Of a DNA stretch of 64,000 nt, positions 46,822 through 54,162 are shown piece by piece (position 1 is the stretch's first letter; each line of letters begins with the position of its first letter). The stretch spans positions 1,674,001-1,738,000 of the forward strand of contig NZ_CP021978.1 of assembly GCF_004803895.1 (NCBI RefSeq), written 5' to 3'. The position numbers and the translations under genes are program-made. Source of the stretch: Streptomyces hawaiiensis. Its GTDB lineage: Bacteria; Actinomycetota; Actinomycetes; Streptomycetales; Streptomycetaceae. The notes under the pieces were generated by a model. It worked only from the letters and a program-made list of their open reading frames with translations, was not told where the DNA came from and did not search any database.

Positions 46822-47280
46822 TCACTGGTCCTCGATCTTCCACGGCATGACGATGCCGAACTTCCACAGGTAGATGCCGATCAGGACGCCCACGATCACC
46901 AGCCCGATCGACGTCAGGATGATGTTGCGACGCCGCACCTTGGGATCGAGGGCGCGCTGCGCCGCCTCGGTTACCTTCCGCTTGGTCCAGCGGAGCACCA
47001 GCTGGGCCCAGACGAACTCCGTCGCCCAGATCGCCATACCGCAGAAGATCACGACCCAGCCCGGTCCGGGCAGGGGCAGCATGATGATGCCGGCCACGAC
47101 GACCGCGAGCCCGAGGATGAAAACGCCGACCTGCCAGCTCAGGTGCAGCACGCGACGGGCCTTGATGAATTCCGGCGCCCGTGATCCGAGCCCACGGTCC
47201 TGCTCGCCGCGCACCTCGCCCGTCCCCGTCTCGTTCGACGCCACGGCCACCTCGCCCGGCTCGCTACTCCCCGCATTCAT
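46822..47280 (-). CDS. PGPGW-family (TIGR02611-like) transmembrane protein
   Basis: A 152-residue protein. A charged N-terminal part (about 1-45) is followed by helices at about 50-95, with the signature LPLPGPGWVVIFCGMAIWATEF between them. A basic cytoplasmic loop (RWTKRKVTEAAQRALDPKVRRR) leads to a last helix (IILTSIGLVIVGVLIGIYLW). The function is unknown; it is conserved next to ssgB. The ATG at 47280 is chosen; a GTG at 47313 is possible. Confidence 0.88.
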   Translation of the reverse strand: MNAGSSEPGEVAVASNETGTGEVRGEQDRGLGSRAPEFIKARRVLHLSWQVGVFILGLAVVVAGIIMLPLPGPGWVVIFCGMAIWATEFVWAQLVLRWTKRKVTEAAQRALDPKVRRRNIILTSIGLVIVGVLIGIYLWKFGIVMPWKIEDQ

Positions 47281-47385
47281 ACGGGCAAACACTACCCGAG
47301 CGAAACCAGTCACCGGAATGGACGCACGACGCGAACGATCTCTCGGCCGGAAGAGTTACGTAAACGCACGCAAAACACTCAGAGG

Positions 47386-47412
47386 GGTTTACAACGGCAC
47401 CGTAGGTGGCAT
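47386..47412 (+). promoter_or_regulatory. Possible stress-sigma (SigH-like) promoter of ssgB
   Basis: GGTTT (47386-47390) and GGTGGC (47405-47410) are 14 bp apart, resembling the GTTT/GGGTAT layout of Streptomyces SigH promoters. I recall that ssgB is part of the SigH regulon in S. coelicolor. The -10 match is imperfect. Confidence 0.3.
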
Positions 47413-47471
47413 GTCGATTTCGCCGACGTGCGAATCCCCGAGCGCACACTGAGCGAAAGGCCCTGGCGCTT

Positions 47472-47885
47472 ATGAACACCACGGTCAGCTGCGAGCTGCA
47501 CCTGCGCCTCGTTGTGTCGAGCGAGTCCTCCCTGCCTGTCCCCGCAGGCCTGCGGTACGACACGGCCGACCCCTACGCCGTGCACGCCACCTTCCACACC
47601 GGAGCCGAGGAAACCGTCGAGTGGGTGTTCGCCCGCGACCTCCTCGCCGAGGGACTTCACCGCCCTACGGGCACCGGCGACGTCCGCGTCTGGCCGTCGC
47701 GCAGCCACGGTCAGGGCGTCGTGTGCATCGCCCTGAGCTCGCCGGAGGGCGAGGCCCTGCTCGAGGCCCCGGCACGGGCCCTGGAGTCCTTCCTGAAGCG
47801 GACCGACGCCGCCGTGCCGCCCGGCACGGAACACCGGCACTTCGACCTCGACCAGGAGCTCTCGCACATCCTGGCGGAAAGCTAG
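47472..47885 (+). CDS. ssgB: Sporulation-specific cell division protein SsgB
   Basis: A 137-residue SsgA-like protein. It begins MNTTVSCELHLRLVVSSES and contains YDTADPYAVHATFHTGAEE and RDLLAEGLHRPTGTGDVRVW, which I recognise as SsgB of S. coelicolor (SCO1541 from memory), nearly invariant in the genus. It localises to future septum sites in aerial hyphae and recruits FtsZ, so it is needed for sporulation septation. The ATG at 47472 gives the known length. It is monocistronic with a hairpin 80 bp downstream. Confidence 0.97.
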   Translation: MNTTVSCELHLRLVVSSESSLPVPAGLRYDTADPYAVHATFHTGAEETVEWVFARDLLAEGLHRPTGTGDVRVWPSRSHGQGVVCIALSSPEGEALLEAPARALESFLKRTDAAVPPGTEHRHFDLDQELSHILAES

Positions 47886-47964
47886 GGCGAGGCCCTCACA
47901 AAGCCGCCCGGCGCCGTCGACTCGGGGAGACGGCTCGGGCTTGGACAACCGCATACGGGATGAC

Positions 47965-48004
47965 ACCGGCGCCGGTACCGCGGCTCACGCGGTACGGCGC
48001 CGGT
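47965..48004 (+). terminator. Terminator downstream of ssgB
   Basis: ACCGGCGCC-GTACCGCG pairs with its complement in a 17-bp stem with one bulged G and loop GCTCA. No U-tract. Confidence 0.7.
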
Positions 48005-48175
48005 TCGCGTGCGGGCGCCCCTCCCCCGCTGTCGCCGCGCGGGAACCCCGGCGGACCCGGCAGCGTTGTATTCGAAGCCATGTGCGGGCATGTGGGCGGT
48101 CCGGCGGTGGTGGAGCCGTTACCATCGGCCAGCATCGGCGGGCGCCCGCCCGACCCTCAGGCCAGGGAGCGAATC

Positions 48176-48736
48176 GTGCTGATCACCCACGACACCCGGT
48201 GCGCCCTCGACACCGTGGTCGATCTGGTGAACACCGCACCGGAGGACGACACGGCGGCGGACGGGCTGCCGGACCTGGCGACCCTCGCGGACTTCGTGCG
48301 GAACCACGAGATCAGCGATGTCGGGGTGCTCTCGGAGTTCGACCTCTCGGCGGTGCGCAAGATCCGCGGGCGCTTCGCCGCCGTCTTCGCCGCCCCCGAC
48401 GCCCGGGCCGCCGCCCACCAGATCAACGAGCTCGTCGCGGCGGCCGGCACCACCCCCCGGCTCACGGACCACGACGGCTACGACTGGCATGTGCACTACT
48501 TCGCGCCCGGTGCCTCCGTCGCCGATCATCTGGCCGCCGACTGCGGGATGGCGCTGGCGTTCTTCGTGGTGGCCGGGGAGCAGGAGCGGTTGCGGCGGTG
48601 CGAGGCGCCCGACTGCCGGCGCGCCTTCGTCGACCTGTCCCGCAACCGCTCGCGGCGGTACTGCGACAGCCGCACCTGCGGAAACCGCCTGCACGTGGCC
48701 GCGTACCGGGCGCGCCGCAAGGAGGCCGCGGGCTGA
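48176..48736 (+). CDS. CGNR zinc-finger protein (ABATE domain), putative regulator
   Basis: A 186-residue protein. The N-terminal ABATE domain (about 1-130) includes DTVVDLVNTAPEDD and the segment GLPDLATLADFVRNHE. The C-terminal CGNR zinc finger has four Cys (CEAPDCRRAF and YCDSRTCGNR) and a basic tail. Such proteins are thought to be DNA-binding regulators with ligand-sensing N-termini. The GTG at 48176 has GGGAG seven bases upstream; longer frames overlap ssgB. Confidence 0.9.
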   Translation: MLITHDTRCALDTVVDLVNTAPEDDTAADGLPDLATLADFVRNHEISDVGVLSEFDLSAVRKIRGRFAAVFAAPDARAAAHQINELVAAAGTTPRLTDHDGYDWHVHYFAPGASVADHLAADCGMALAFFVVAGEQERLRRCEAPDCRRAFVDLSRNRSRRYCDSRTCGNRLHVAAYRARRKEAAG

Positions 48737-48819
48737 CAGCCGTCGCCGGGGCGCTGGCTCGGGAGGGCGTCGATGCCGACGCGGCCCCGGCGGATGGCGC
48801 CGGGTGCCGCGGGTAAGGC

Positions 48820-49017
48820 TCACAGCAGCAGCAGGTCGTGCAGCGAGGCCATGAGCAGCAGACTCCCGATCACCGCCAGGAAGATCATCAGCGGTGGCTG
48901 GGATAGGGCGAAGAGGCAGCCGCGCGGCTCGTGCTGCCGGGGAAGTGGCTCGTCCAGCGGGGGACATAGCCCGTCCCGCGGCGGTGCGGGGTCGCTCTGA
49001 TTCGTCGTGTCCAGCAT
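48820..49017 (-). CDS. Small C-terminally anchored membrane protein
   Basis: A 65-residue protein: a Pro-rich hydrophilic N-terminus (MLDTTNQSDPAPPRDG) and one helix at the end (MIFLAVIGSLLLMASLHDLL). The ATG has a weak GGCGAG upstream. I believe close Streptomyces relatives exist, but this is from memory. Function unknown. Confidence 0.55.
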   Translation of the reverse strand: MLDTTNQSDPAPPRDGLCPPLDEPLPRQHEPRGCLFALSQPPLMIFLAVIGSLLLMASLHDLLLL

Positions 49018-49172
49018 CTCGCCGCGATGATGACGCAGTCGCCCCGCCGCACGCGATCAGTGCCCTCGTTCCGTGCGGGAGTGCACCGATTCCGTGAGGT
49101 CCGGTTCAGGTTGTGATCACTTCCGCGCACCGGAGGACCCACTGTGACGATTCAGCCCCGGGGGGGCGGTCG

Positions 49173-49610
49173 TCATATGCCGTGCTTCTTGAGGATGGCC
49201 TCGATGTCGCTGAAGTCGTCGCCGCGGGACGCCGGCGCGGGCCTGGTCGCCGGGCGGGAGCCCTGGCCCAGGGAGGGCGCCGAGGCAGCGGGGGCCACCG
49301 CGTCGGGCCGGTCGGCCGCGCGGGCCGCCGCCCGGCGCTCCTTGCGAGTGCCGCCGCGGCGGCGCTCCACGGTTCGTGTGGTCATGAAGAGCACCCACGC
49401 GACGCCGAGCACCCCGAACCCGGCCCAGGCCGTCGGGCTGAAGGCGGTGTCGGCCAGCCACTCGACGACCCCCGTCATCACCAGGCCGATCGGGACGAGG
49501 GAGTACGCCGCGACACGGACCGCGGCGAGGTAGCGCTTGCGGTACGCCGTGACGACCGCAATGCCCAGGCCTGCCGCGGACACGGCGGAGCAGACGGTCT
49601 CGGCAATCAT
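49173..49610 (-). CDS. Conserved membrane protein of unknown function
   Basis: A 145-residue protein with three hydrophobic segments in the first 80 residues (ETVCSAVSAAGLGIAVVTA, AAYSLVPIGLVMTGVVEWL, WAGFGVLGVAWVLFMTT). A basic loop (RTVERRRGGTRKERRAA) follows. The C-terminus is Ala/Pro-rich and ends in a short conserved peptide (DFSDIEAILKKHGI). The ATG at 49610 has GGAGG six bases upstream. Confidence 0.78.
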   Translation of the reverse strand: MIAETVCSAVSAAGLGIAVVTAYRKRYLAAVRVAAYSLVPIGLVMTGVVEWLADTAFSPTAWAGFGVLGVAWVLFMTTRTVERRRGGTRKERRAAARAADRPDAVAPAASAPSLGQGSRPATRPAPASRGDDFSDIEAILKKHGI

Positions 49611-49783
49611 CCGGTCCTCCAGGCGTGGCGCGGTCGGGTCGGGCACTTCGTCCCTTCCATCCTGCACCCGCCGTCCCCCGGCGGGCCATGCCCCGGCCCG
49701 ACATCAGGGACATCTCCGGGTCACCTCCTCCGCAGGTGCCGGTGCGGGCCGCCCCCGGCCACGACTGCTGGAAGACTGTCGGC

Positions 49784-50308
49784 ATGAGCGACTCCACCCC
49801 CGACCGTTCCGCCGCCCCCGTCCTCGAGGTCTGGTGCGACCTCCAGTGCCCGGACTGCCGCACCGCGCTGGACGATCTCCGTGCCCTGCGCGCCCGCTAC
49901 GGCGACCGGCTGGAGCTGCGACTGCGGCACTTCCCGCTGGAGAAGAACAAGCACGCCTTCGCCGCCGCCCAGGCCGCGGAGGAGGCGTGGGAGCAGGGCC
50001 GGGGATGGCCGTACGCGGAGGCCCTGCTGGGGCGGGTCGAGGAGCTGGCCCGTGCGGGTGAACCCTTCCTGGTCGAGCTGGCCCGGGAACTGGGCCTGGA
50101 CGCCGAGGAGTTCGACACCGCGCTGGTCGACGGCCGGCACATCCTGATCGTGGACGCCGACCAGGCCGAGGGCAAGGCGATCGGTGTCACCGGCACCCCG
50201 ACGTACGTCATCGGCGGTGAGCGGCTCGACGGCGGCAAGAGCCAGGAGGGGCTGCGCGAGCGGATCGAGGAGATCGCGGACCGGCTGCTGGCCGGGCAAG
50301 GGCACTGA
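49784..50308 (+). CDS. DsbA-family (FrnE-like) thioredoxin-fold protein
   Basis: A 174-residue cytoplasmic protein. The redox motif is CPDC in VWCDLQCPDCRTAL near residue 22. A helical insertion (AAQAAEEAWEQGRGWPYAEAL) and the cis-Pro loop TGTPTYVIGGERLDG follow. It is probably a thiol oxidoreductase or isomerase-like protein; there is no signal peptide. The last bases of the gene form part of a terminator stem. Confidence 0.9.
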   Translation: MSDSTPDRSAAPVLEVWCDLQCPDCRTALDDLRALRARYGDRLELRLRHFPLEKNKHAFAAAQAAEEAWEQGRGWPYAEALLGRVEELARAGEPFLVELARELGLDAEEFDTALVDGRHILIVDADQAEGKAIGVTGTPTYVIGGERLDGGKSQEGLRERIEEIADRLLAGQGH

Positions 50309-50323
50309 TCACCCTTGCCCGGC
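50291..50323. terminator. Hairpin overlapping the end of the DsbA-like gene
   Basis: A perfect 12-bp stem (GCCGGGCAAGGG and its complement) with a 9-nt loop that contains the DsbA stop codon. It lies between converging genes, 17 bp from the GNAT gene stop. Confidence 0.75.
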
Positions 50324-50339
50324 TTCCGGTCCCAGGGTG

Positions 50340-51164
50340 TTACAGCAGCGGCTTGTACATGGCGTACTGCTCGGTCTCGTAGCCGAGTGAGGCGTAGAGC
50401 CGTTCGGCCGGGGCGTTGCCGGCGAAGACGTTGAGGCCGAGGGTCCGCCTGCCCTCGGCGATGGTCTGGGCCTCGGCCAGCAGCATCAGGGTCCGGCCGT
50501 GCCCCTTCCCCCGGTGGGCGGGGTCGGTCTCGACGTCGAAGACGAAGGCGCTGCTCTCGCGCACCGCCAGCCACAGCGTGCCCACCGGTGTCCCCCGGTG
50601 TTCGACGACGCTGATGAGCATGCCGGGGGTGGCGGGGCCGTTGGGCAGCAGGGTGGCGTGGTCGCGCTCCGACTTGGCCCGGGCCTCGGCCTCCGGGACG
50701 CCCCGCTCGACCCAGCTGCGGGCGTAGTCCTCCTTGCCCTTCTCCAGCCAGGGGCCGAACTCCGCCTCGGTCATGGGCCGGGCCCGGCTGCCCTCCGGCA
50801 GGTCCGGCGGGGTGTCGGCGAGCGCCTTCTCCATCCCGCGGTTGCGGACGACGTAGCCGAGCGCGGTGGCGAGCCGGAGGCCTGCCTCGGACGCGGCGGG
50901 GACCACCGCCTCGATACGGCGGCACCCCCAGCCGCGCGCCACCTCCTCCGCGGCGAGCGCGGCGACCGTGCCCCGGCCGCGCCTGCGGTCCGCTTCGTCG
51001 ATGTGCAGCTTCGTGATCCGGGCCACCCCGGTGCCGAACACGGGATGTGTGCCGAGGTGTATCGCCCCCACGGAACGGCTGTTCACACACACCTGGAAGC
51101 GGCGTGAGCGCGTCCCGTCGGCGTTCTGCTGAAGCGGCTCGGTCGGCCGCAGGGTCGTGGTCAT
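50340..51164 (-). CDS. Double-domain GNAT acetyltransferase
   Basis: A 274-residue protein with two GNAT folds. The first has the acetyl-CoA loop DEADRRRGRGTVAALAAEE and a diverged core. The second has VETDPAHRGKGHGRTLM and NVFAGNAPAERLYASLGYE. The substrate is unknown. The ATG at 51164 is chosen; GTG at 51188 is an alternative, and neither has a strong ribosome site. Confidence 0.87.
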   Translation of the reverse strand: MTTTLRPTEPLQQNADGTRSRRFQVCVNSRSVGAIHLGTHPVFGTGVARITKLHIDEADRRRGRGTVAALAAEEVARGWGCRRIEAVVPAASEAGLRLATALGYVVRNRGMEKALADTPPDLPEGSRARPMTEAEFGPWLEKGKEDYARSWVERGVPEAEARAKSERDHATLLPNGPATPGMLISVVEHRGTPVGTLWLAVRESSAFVFDVETDPAHRGKGHGRTLMLLAEAQTIAEGRRTLGLNVFAGNAPAERLYASLGYETEQYAMYKPLL

Positions 51165-51219
51165 CAGGGGTGTTCTACCCGCAACCACGGCTTTGGTCAG
51201 CCGACTTTTGCGGGGGCTG

Positions 51220-52041
51220 TCAGGGGTCGAGGTCGTTCCCGGCCCGCTCCTCGAAGATCCGCATGGCCTTGGCGGTCACCGGGCCCGGCGCGCCGGGCAG
51301 CTCACGGCCGTCGACGCGGTGCACGGCCTGCACGTCCCGCAGGGTGGACGTCAGGAAGATCTCGTCGGCCCGCTCCAGGACGTCCAGCGGCAGGTCGGTC
51401 TCCCTGGCGCCGGTCCATTCGGCCGTCAGTGCGCGCGTGATGCCCGCGAGGCAGCCCGAGGCGAGCGGCGGCGTGTGGATCTCGCCGTCGAGGACGACGA
51501 AGACGTTCGACCCGGTGCCCTCGCACAGCCGCCCCACCGTGTTGCCGAACAGGGCTTCGGAAGCGCCCTGTTCACGGGCGCGGGCGAGAGCGACGACGTT
51601 CTCGGCGTACGAGGTGGTCTTCAGGCCGGTGAGCGCGCCGCGCTCGTTGCGGGTCCAGGGCACCGTGATGACGGCGGTGGAGTCGGGGCGGCGGGTCGTC
51701 TCACCGAGGGCGACCACGAGGGTCGGGCCGTGCTCGCCGCGGTCGGAGCCGAGGGGGCCGTGGCCGCCGGTGTAGGTGATACGGAGGCGGCCGAGCGGTA
51801 CGGGGTTGGCGTCGAGGACGGCGGCGCAGGCGCGGCGCACCTCGTCGTGATCCGGGTCGGGCAGGCCGAGGCCGCGCGCCGAGAGGGTCAGCCGGTCGAG
51901 GTGCCGGGTGAGCGCGAACGCCCGGCCGTCCACGGCCTTCACGGTCTCGAAGATGCCGTCGCCCACGGTCAGCCCGTGATCGAAGACGGAGACGCGGGCG
52001 GACTCGGTGTCCTGCAGCCCGCCGTCGAGCCAGATCTTCAC
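51220..52041 (-). CDS. pabC: Aminodeoxychorismate lyase (class IV PLP aminotransferase fold)
   Basis: A 273-residue class IV PLP enzyme. VFDHGLTVGDGIFETVKA is the N-terminal signature, LKTTSYAENVVALA carries the PLP Lys, and LCEGTGSNVFVVLDG the cofactor loop. It releases pyruvate from aminodeoxychorismate to give p-aminobenzoate for folate. Its GTG start overlaps the pabB stop by 4 bp, which supports PabC over a branched-chain aminotransferase. Confidence 0.88.
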   Translation of the reverse strand: MKIWLDGGLQDTESARVSVFDHGLTVGDGIFETVKAVDGRAFALTRHLDRLTLSARGLGLPDPDHDEVRRACAAVLDANPVPLGRLRITYTGGHGPLGSDRGEHGPTLVVALGETTRRPDSTAVITVPWTRNERGALTGLKTTSYAENVVALARAREQGASEALFGNTVGRLCEGTGSNVFVVLDGEIHTPPLASGCLAGITRALTAEWTGARETDLPLDVLERADEIFLTSTLRDVQAVHRVDGRELPGAPGPVTAKAMRIFEERAGNDLDP

Positions 52042-53081
52042 GTCAGGTCCTCTCCACTCACCTCATACGCTCCCGACGCTATCGCGAGCAGCCGGGACGC
52101 CTTCAGCTCGGTCTCCCGCCACTCCCCCTCCGGATCGGAGCCCCAGGTGATGCCCGCGCCGGTGCCGAAGCGCAGCATGCCGTCCGCCCGGTCGATCCAG
52201 AAGGTGCGGATGCCGACGGCCAGCTCTCCGGCCCCCCGGTCGGCGTCGACCCAGCCGATCCCGCCGCAGTACGGCCCTCGGGGCGCCGTCTCCAGCGCGT
52301 CGATGATCCGCAGCGCGCTGGACTTGGGTGCGCCGGTGACCGAGCCGGGCGGGAAGGCGGCGCCGAGCAGCTCGGCCCAGCCGGCCCCGTCCGCCAGCTC
52401 GCCTCGAACCGTCGAGACGAGGTGGACCAGCCCCGGGTGTTTCTCGAGGGCACACAGGTCGGGCACCGTCACACTGCCCGTGGCGCACACCCGACCGATG
52501 TCGTTGCGGACGAGGTCCACGATCATCACGTTCTCGGCGTAGTCCTTCTCCAGCAGGTCCGCCTCGGTACGGCCGGTGCCCTTGATCGGCCCGGACTCGA
52601 CGACCCGGCCGTCGCGCCGCAGGAACAGTTCGGGGGAGGCGGTGGCGATCTCCACTCCGTGCCCGGGGAGCCGAATCGTTCCTGCGTACGGCGCCGGGTT
52701 GCCGCGGGCCAGCAGCGCGGTGAGGGCGTCCACGTCGGCGTCCGGCGGGACGGGCGCGGAGAGCACCCGGCACAGGTTCGCCTGGTAGACGTCGCCGGCC
52801 GCGATGTGATCACGGATCCGCTGTACCGCGGCCGTGTACGCGGCGCGATCGAGCGAGGACGTCCAGTCACCGGCAGCCGGTCCCCGCCATGCGCCGGGCA
52901 CGTAAGCCCGCACGTCCGCCGTCCGGACGTGCGCGAAGCGGGCGCAGGTCAGACGGCCCTCGAAGTCGGCGCAGACGGCCCAGAAGCCGCTGGACTCCAG
53001 GGCCTCGGGATCGTCGGTGACGTCGAGGAGCCCGGTGGCGACACGGTCGCCGAAGCGGGCGAGGGCAGGGAGGTCGAGCAC
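52038..53081 (-). CDS. pabB: Chorismate-binding aminodeoxychorismate synthase component I
   Basis: A 347-residue chorismate enzyme. The catalytic core includes IAAGDVYQANLCRVL, ESGPIKGTGRTEAD, DLVRNDIGRVC and PPGSVTGAPKSSALRII, with metal-binding Glu residues in place. Compared with full-length PabB (about 450) it is short at the N-terminus. It converts chorismate to aminodeoxychorismate with a PabA amidotransferase encoded elsewhere. The GTG at 53081 is chosen; an upstream frame to 53225 runs into the tRNA promoter. Confidence 0.9.
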   Translation of the reverse strand: MLDLPALARFGDRVATGLLDVTDDPEALESSGFWAVCADFEGRLTCARFAHVRTADVRAYVPGAWRGPAAGDWTSSLDRAAYTAAVQRIRDHIAAGDVYQANLCRVLSAPVPPDADVDALTALLARGNPAPYAGTIRLPGHGVEIATASPELFLRRDGRVVESGPIKGTGRTEADLLEKDYAENVMIVDLVRNDIGRVCATGSVTVPDLCALEKHPGLVHLVSTVRGELADGAGWAELLGAAFPPGSVTGAPKSSALRIIDALETAPRGPYCGGIGWVDADRGAGELAVGIRTFWIDRADGMLRFGTGAGITWGSDPEGEWRETELKASRLLAIASGAYEVSGEDLT

Positions 53082-53189
53082 GCGGTCGAGTCTATGGCGG
53101 GTGTCCCGCGGGTGACCGGGGGATGTCCCTTCAGCGGGCACTGCGACCTCCCTGAGCAGGGCAGGCGCAGCACGCTGCACAAACGCGTT

Positions 53190-53218
53190 TTTGTGCTGGC
53201 CGCGGAATCCGCTAGAGT
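53190..53218 (+). promoter_or_regulatory. Promoter of the tRNA cluster
   Basis: TTTGTG (53190-53195) or TTGTGC (53191-53196) as -35, and TAGAGT (53213-53218) as -10, with 16-17 bp between. The first tRNA begins 42 bp downstream of the -10 box. Confidence 0.65.
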
Positions 53219-53260
53219 TCAACACGTCGCCGGGCCGCGCGAGCGGAACCGAAACGACAG

Positions 53261-53333
53261 GCGGACGTAGCTCAGTTGGTAGAGCGCAACCTTGCCAAGG
53301 TTGAGGTCGCGAGTTCGAACCTCGTCGTCCGCT
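53261..53333 (+). tRNA. tRNA-Gly (anticodon GCC)
   Basis: Acceptor GCGGACG/CGTCCGC, D-arm GTAGCTCAGTTGGTAGAGC, anticodon loop TTGCCAA in stem CAACC/GGTTG, T-arm GAGTTCGAACCTC. Discriminator T; CCA not encoded. First tRNA of the cluster. Confidence 0.97.
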
Positions 53334-53370
53334 CGAAGGAAGAGGGGGCTTCCCGGCCCCCTACACTCCT

Positions 53371-53444
53371 GGTGGAGTGGCCGAGAGGCGAGGCAACGGC
53401 CTGCAAAGCCGTCTACACGGGTTCAAATCCCGTCTCCACCTCCA
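53371..53444 (+). tRNA. tRNA-Cys (anticodon GCA)
   Basis: Acceptor GGTGGAG/CTCCACC, anticodon loop CTGCAAA in stem ACGGC/GCCGT, T-arm CGGGTTCAAATCCCG. Discriminator T at 53441, followed by an encoded CCA (53442-53444), unlike its neighbours. Confidence 0.97.
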
Positions 53445-53445
53445 A

Positions 53446-53517
53446 GGACGATTAGCTCAGCGGGAGAGCGCTTCCCTGACACGGAAGAGGTCACTGGTTC
53501 AATCCCAGTATCGTCCA
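53446..53517 (+). tRNA. tRNA-Val (anticodon GAC), copy 1
   Basis: Acceptor GGACGAT/ATCGTCC, anticodon stem CTTCC/GGAAG with loop CTGACAC, T-arm TGGTTCAATCCCA. Discriminator A. It starts 1 bp after the tRNA-Cys CCA. Confidence 0.97.
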
Positions 53518-53541
53518 CTGGATCTCTCAAGATCCCGACCC

Positions 53542-53613
53542 GCGCGATTAGCTCAGCGGGAGAGCGCTTCCCTGACACGGAAGAGGTCACTGGTTCAATC
53601 CCAGTATCGCGCA
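53542..53613 (+). tRNA. tRNA-Val (anticodon GAC), copy 2, variant acceptor stem
   Basis: Same body as copies 1 and 3, but the acceptor stem is GCGCGAT/ATCGCGC: both changed base pairs stay complementary. Anticodon loop CTGACAC. Discriminator A. Confidence 0.97.
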
Positions 53614-53656
53614 CGCAATGCCCATGATCCGCTGCACTCGGTGGTCATGGTCCCGA

Positions 53657-53728
53657 GGACGATTAGCTCAGCGGGAGAGCGCTTCCCTGACACGGAAGAG
53701 GTCACTGGTTCAATCCCAGTATCGTCCA
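53657..53728 (+). tRNA. tRNA-Val (anticodon GAC), copy 3
   Basis: Identical to copy 1 over 72 nt (acceptor GGACGAT/ATCGTCC). Last tRNA of the cluster, directly before a strong terminator. Confidence 0.97.
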
Positions 53729-53733
53729 CACCA

Positions 53734-53773
53734 CACAGGAGCCCCCGGCCGTTCGCGGCCGGGGGCTCCTGTG
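53734..53773. terminator. Terminator of the tRNA cluster, 18-bp stem with TTCG loop
   Basis: A perfect 18-bp stem (CACAGGAGCCCCCGGCCG and its complement) closed by TTCG, an unusually stable tetraloop. It lies 5 bp after the last tRNA and 10 bp from the converging zinc-ribbon gene. Confidence 0.9.
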
Positions 53774-53783
53774 ATGTCACGGC

Positions 53784-54083
53784 TCAGGACGAGAACAGCA
53801 TGCGGCCGAAGCTCTTGTTGCGGTGGTGACCGTGATGGCCGTGGCCGCCGTGCGGGGCACCCCATGCGGGGGCCGGAGGGACGGGGTAGGCCTGCGGGGC
53901 CGGGTAGGCCTGCGGGGCCGCCGGGGGCGGCGGGGCGGTCTGGGACCACTGGGCCTCCAGACGGGTCAGCGACTCCAGCTCGCCGTAGTCGAGAAAGATC
54001 CCGCGGCAGCCGCTGCACTGCTCGATCTGGACACCGTTGCGGTTGTACGTGTGCATCGGCGCACGGCACTTCGGACACTGCAT
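53784..54083 (-). CDS. TFIIB-type zinc-ribbon protein
   Basis: A 99-residue protein. The zf-TFIIB ribbon is at the N-terminus (MQCPKCRAPMHTY and IEQCSGCRGIFLDYGELESL). The rest is a Pro/Ala-rich segment with PQAYPAPQAYPVP repeats, a His/Gly-rich stretch (GGHGHHGHHRNKSFG), and a short tail. It probably binds zinc; its partner is unknown. ATG start with AGGAG ten bases upstream. Confidence 0.87.
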   Translation of the reverse strand: MQCPKCRAPMHTYNRNGVQIEQCSGCRGIFLDYGELESLTRLEAQWSQTAPPPPAAPQAYPAPQAYPVPPAPAWGAPHGGHGHHGHHRNKSFGRMLFSS

Positions 54084-54162
54084 GGTCGTTCAACTCCTCG
54101 CCGGTCGGTCCTGCTTCACATCTCGCCAGGACAGACTCTGTCCCGCTGTGGTCGGTTGCACC

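Noticed and set aside
53423..53780. Small open frames running through the tRNA cluster with repeated TGIEPVTSSVSGKRSPAE-like peptides
   Set aside because: These are translations of the repeated tRNA-Val genes. They are a well-known annotation artefact.
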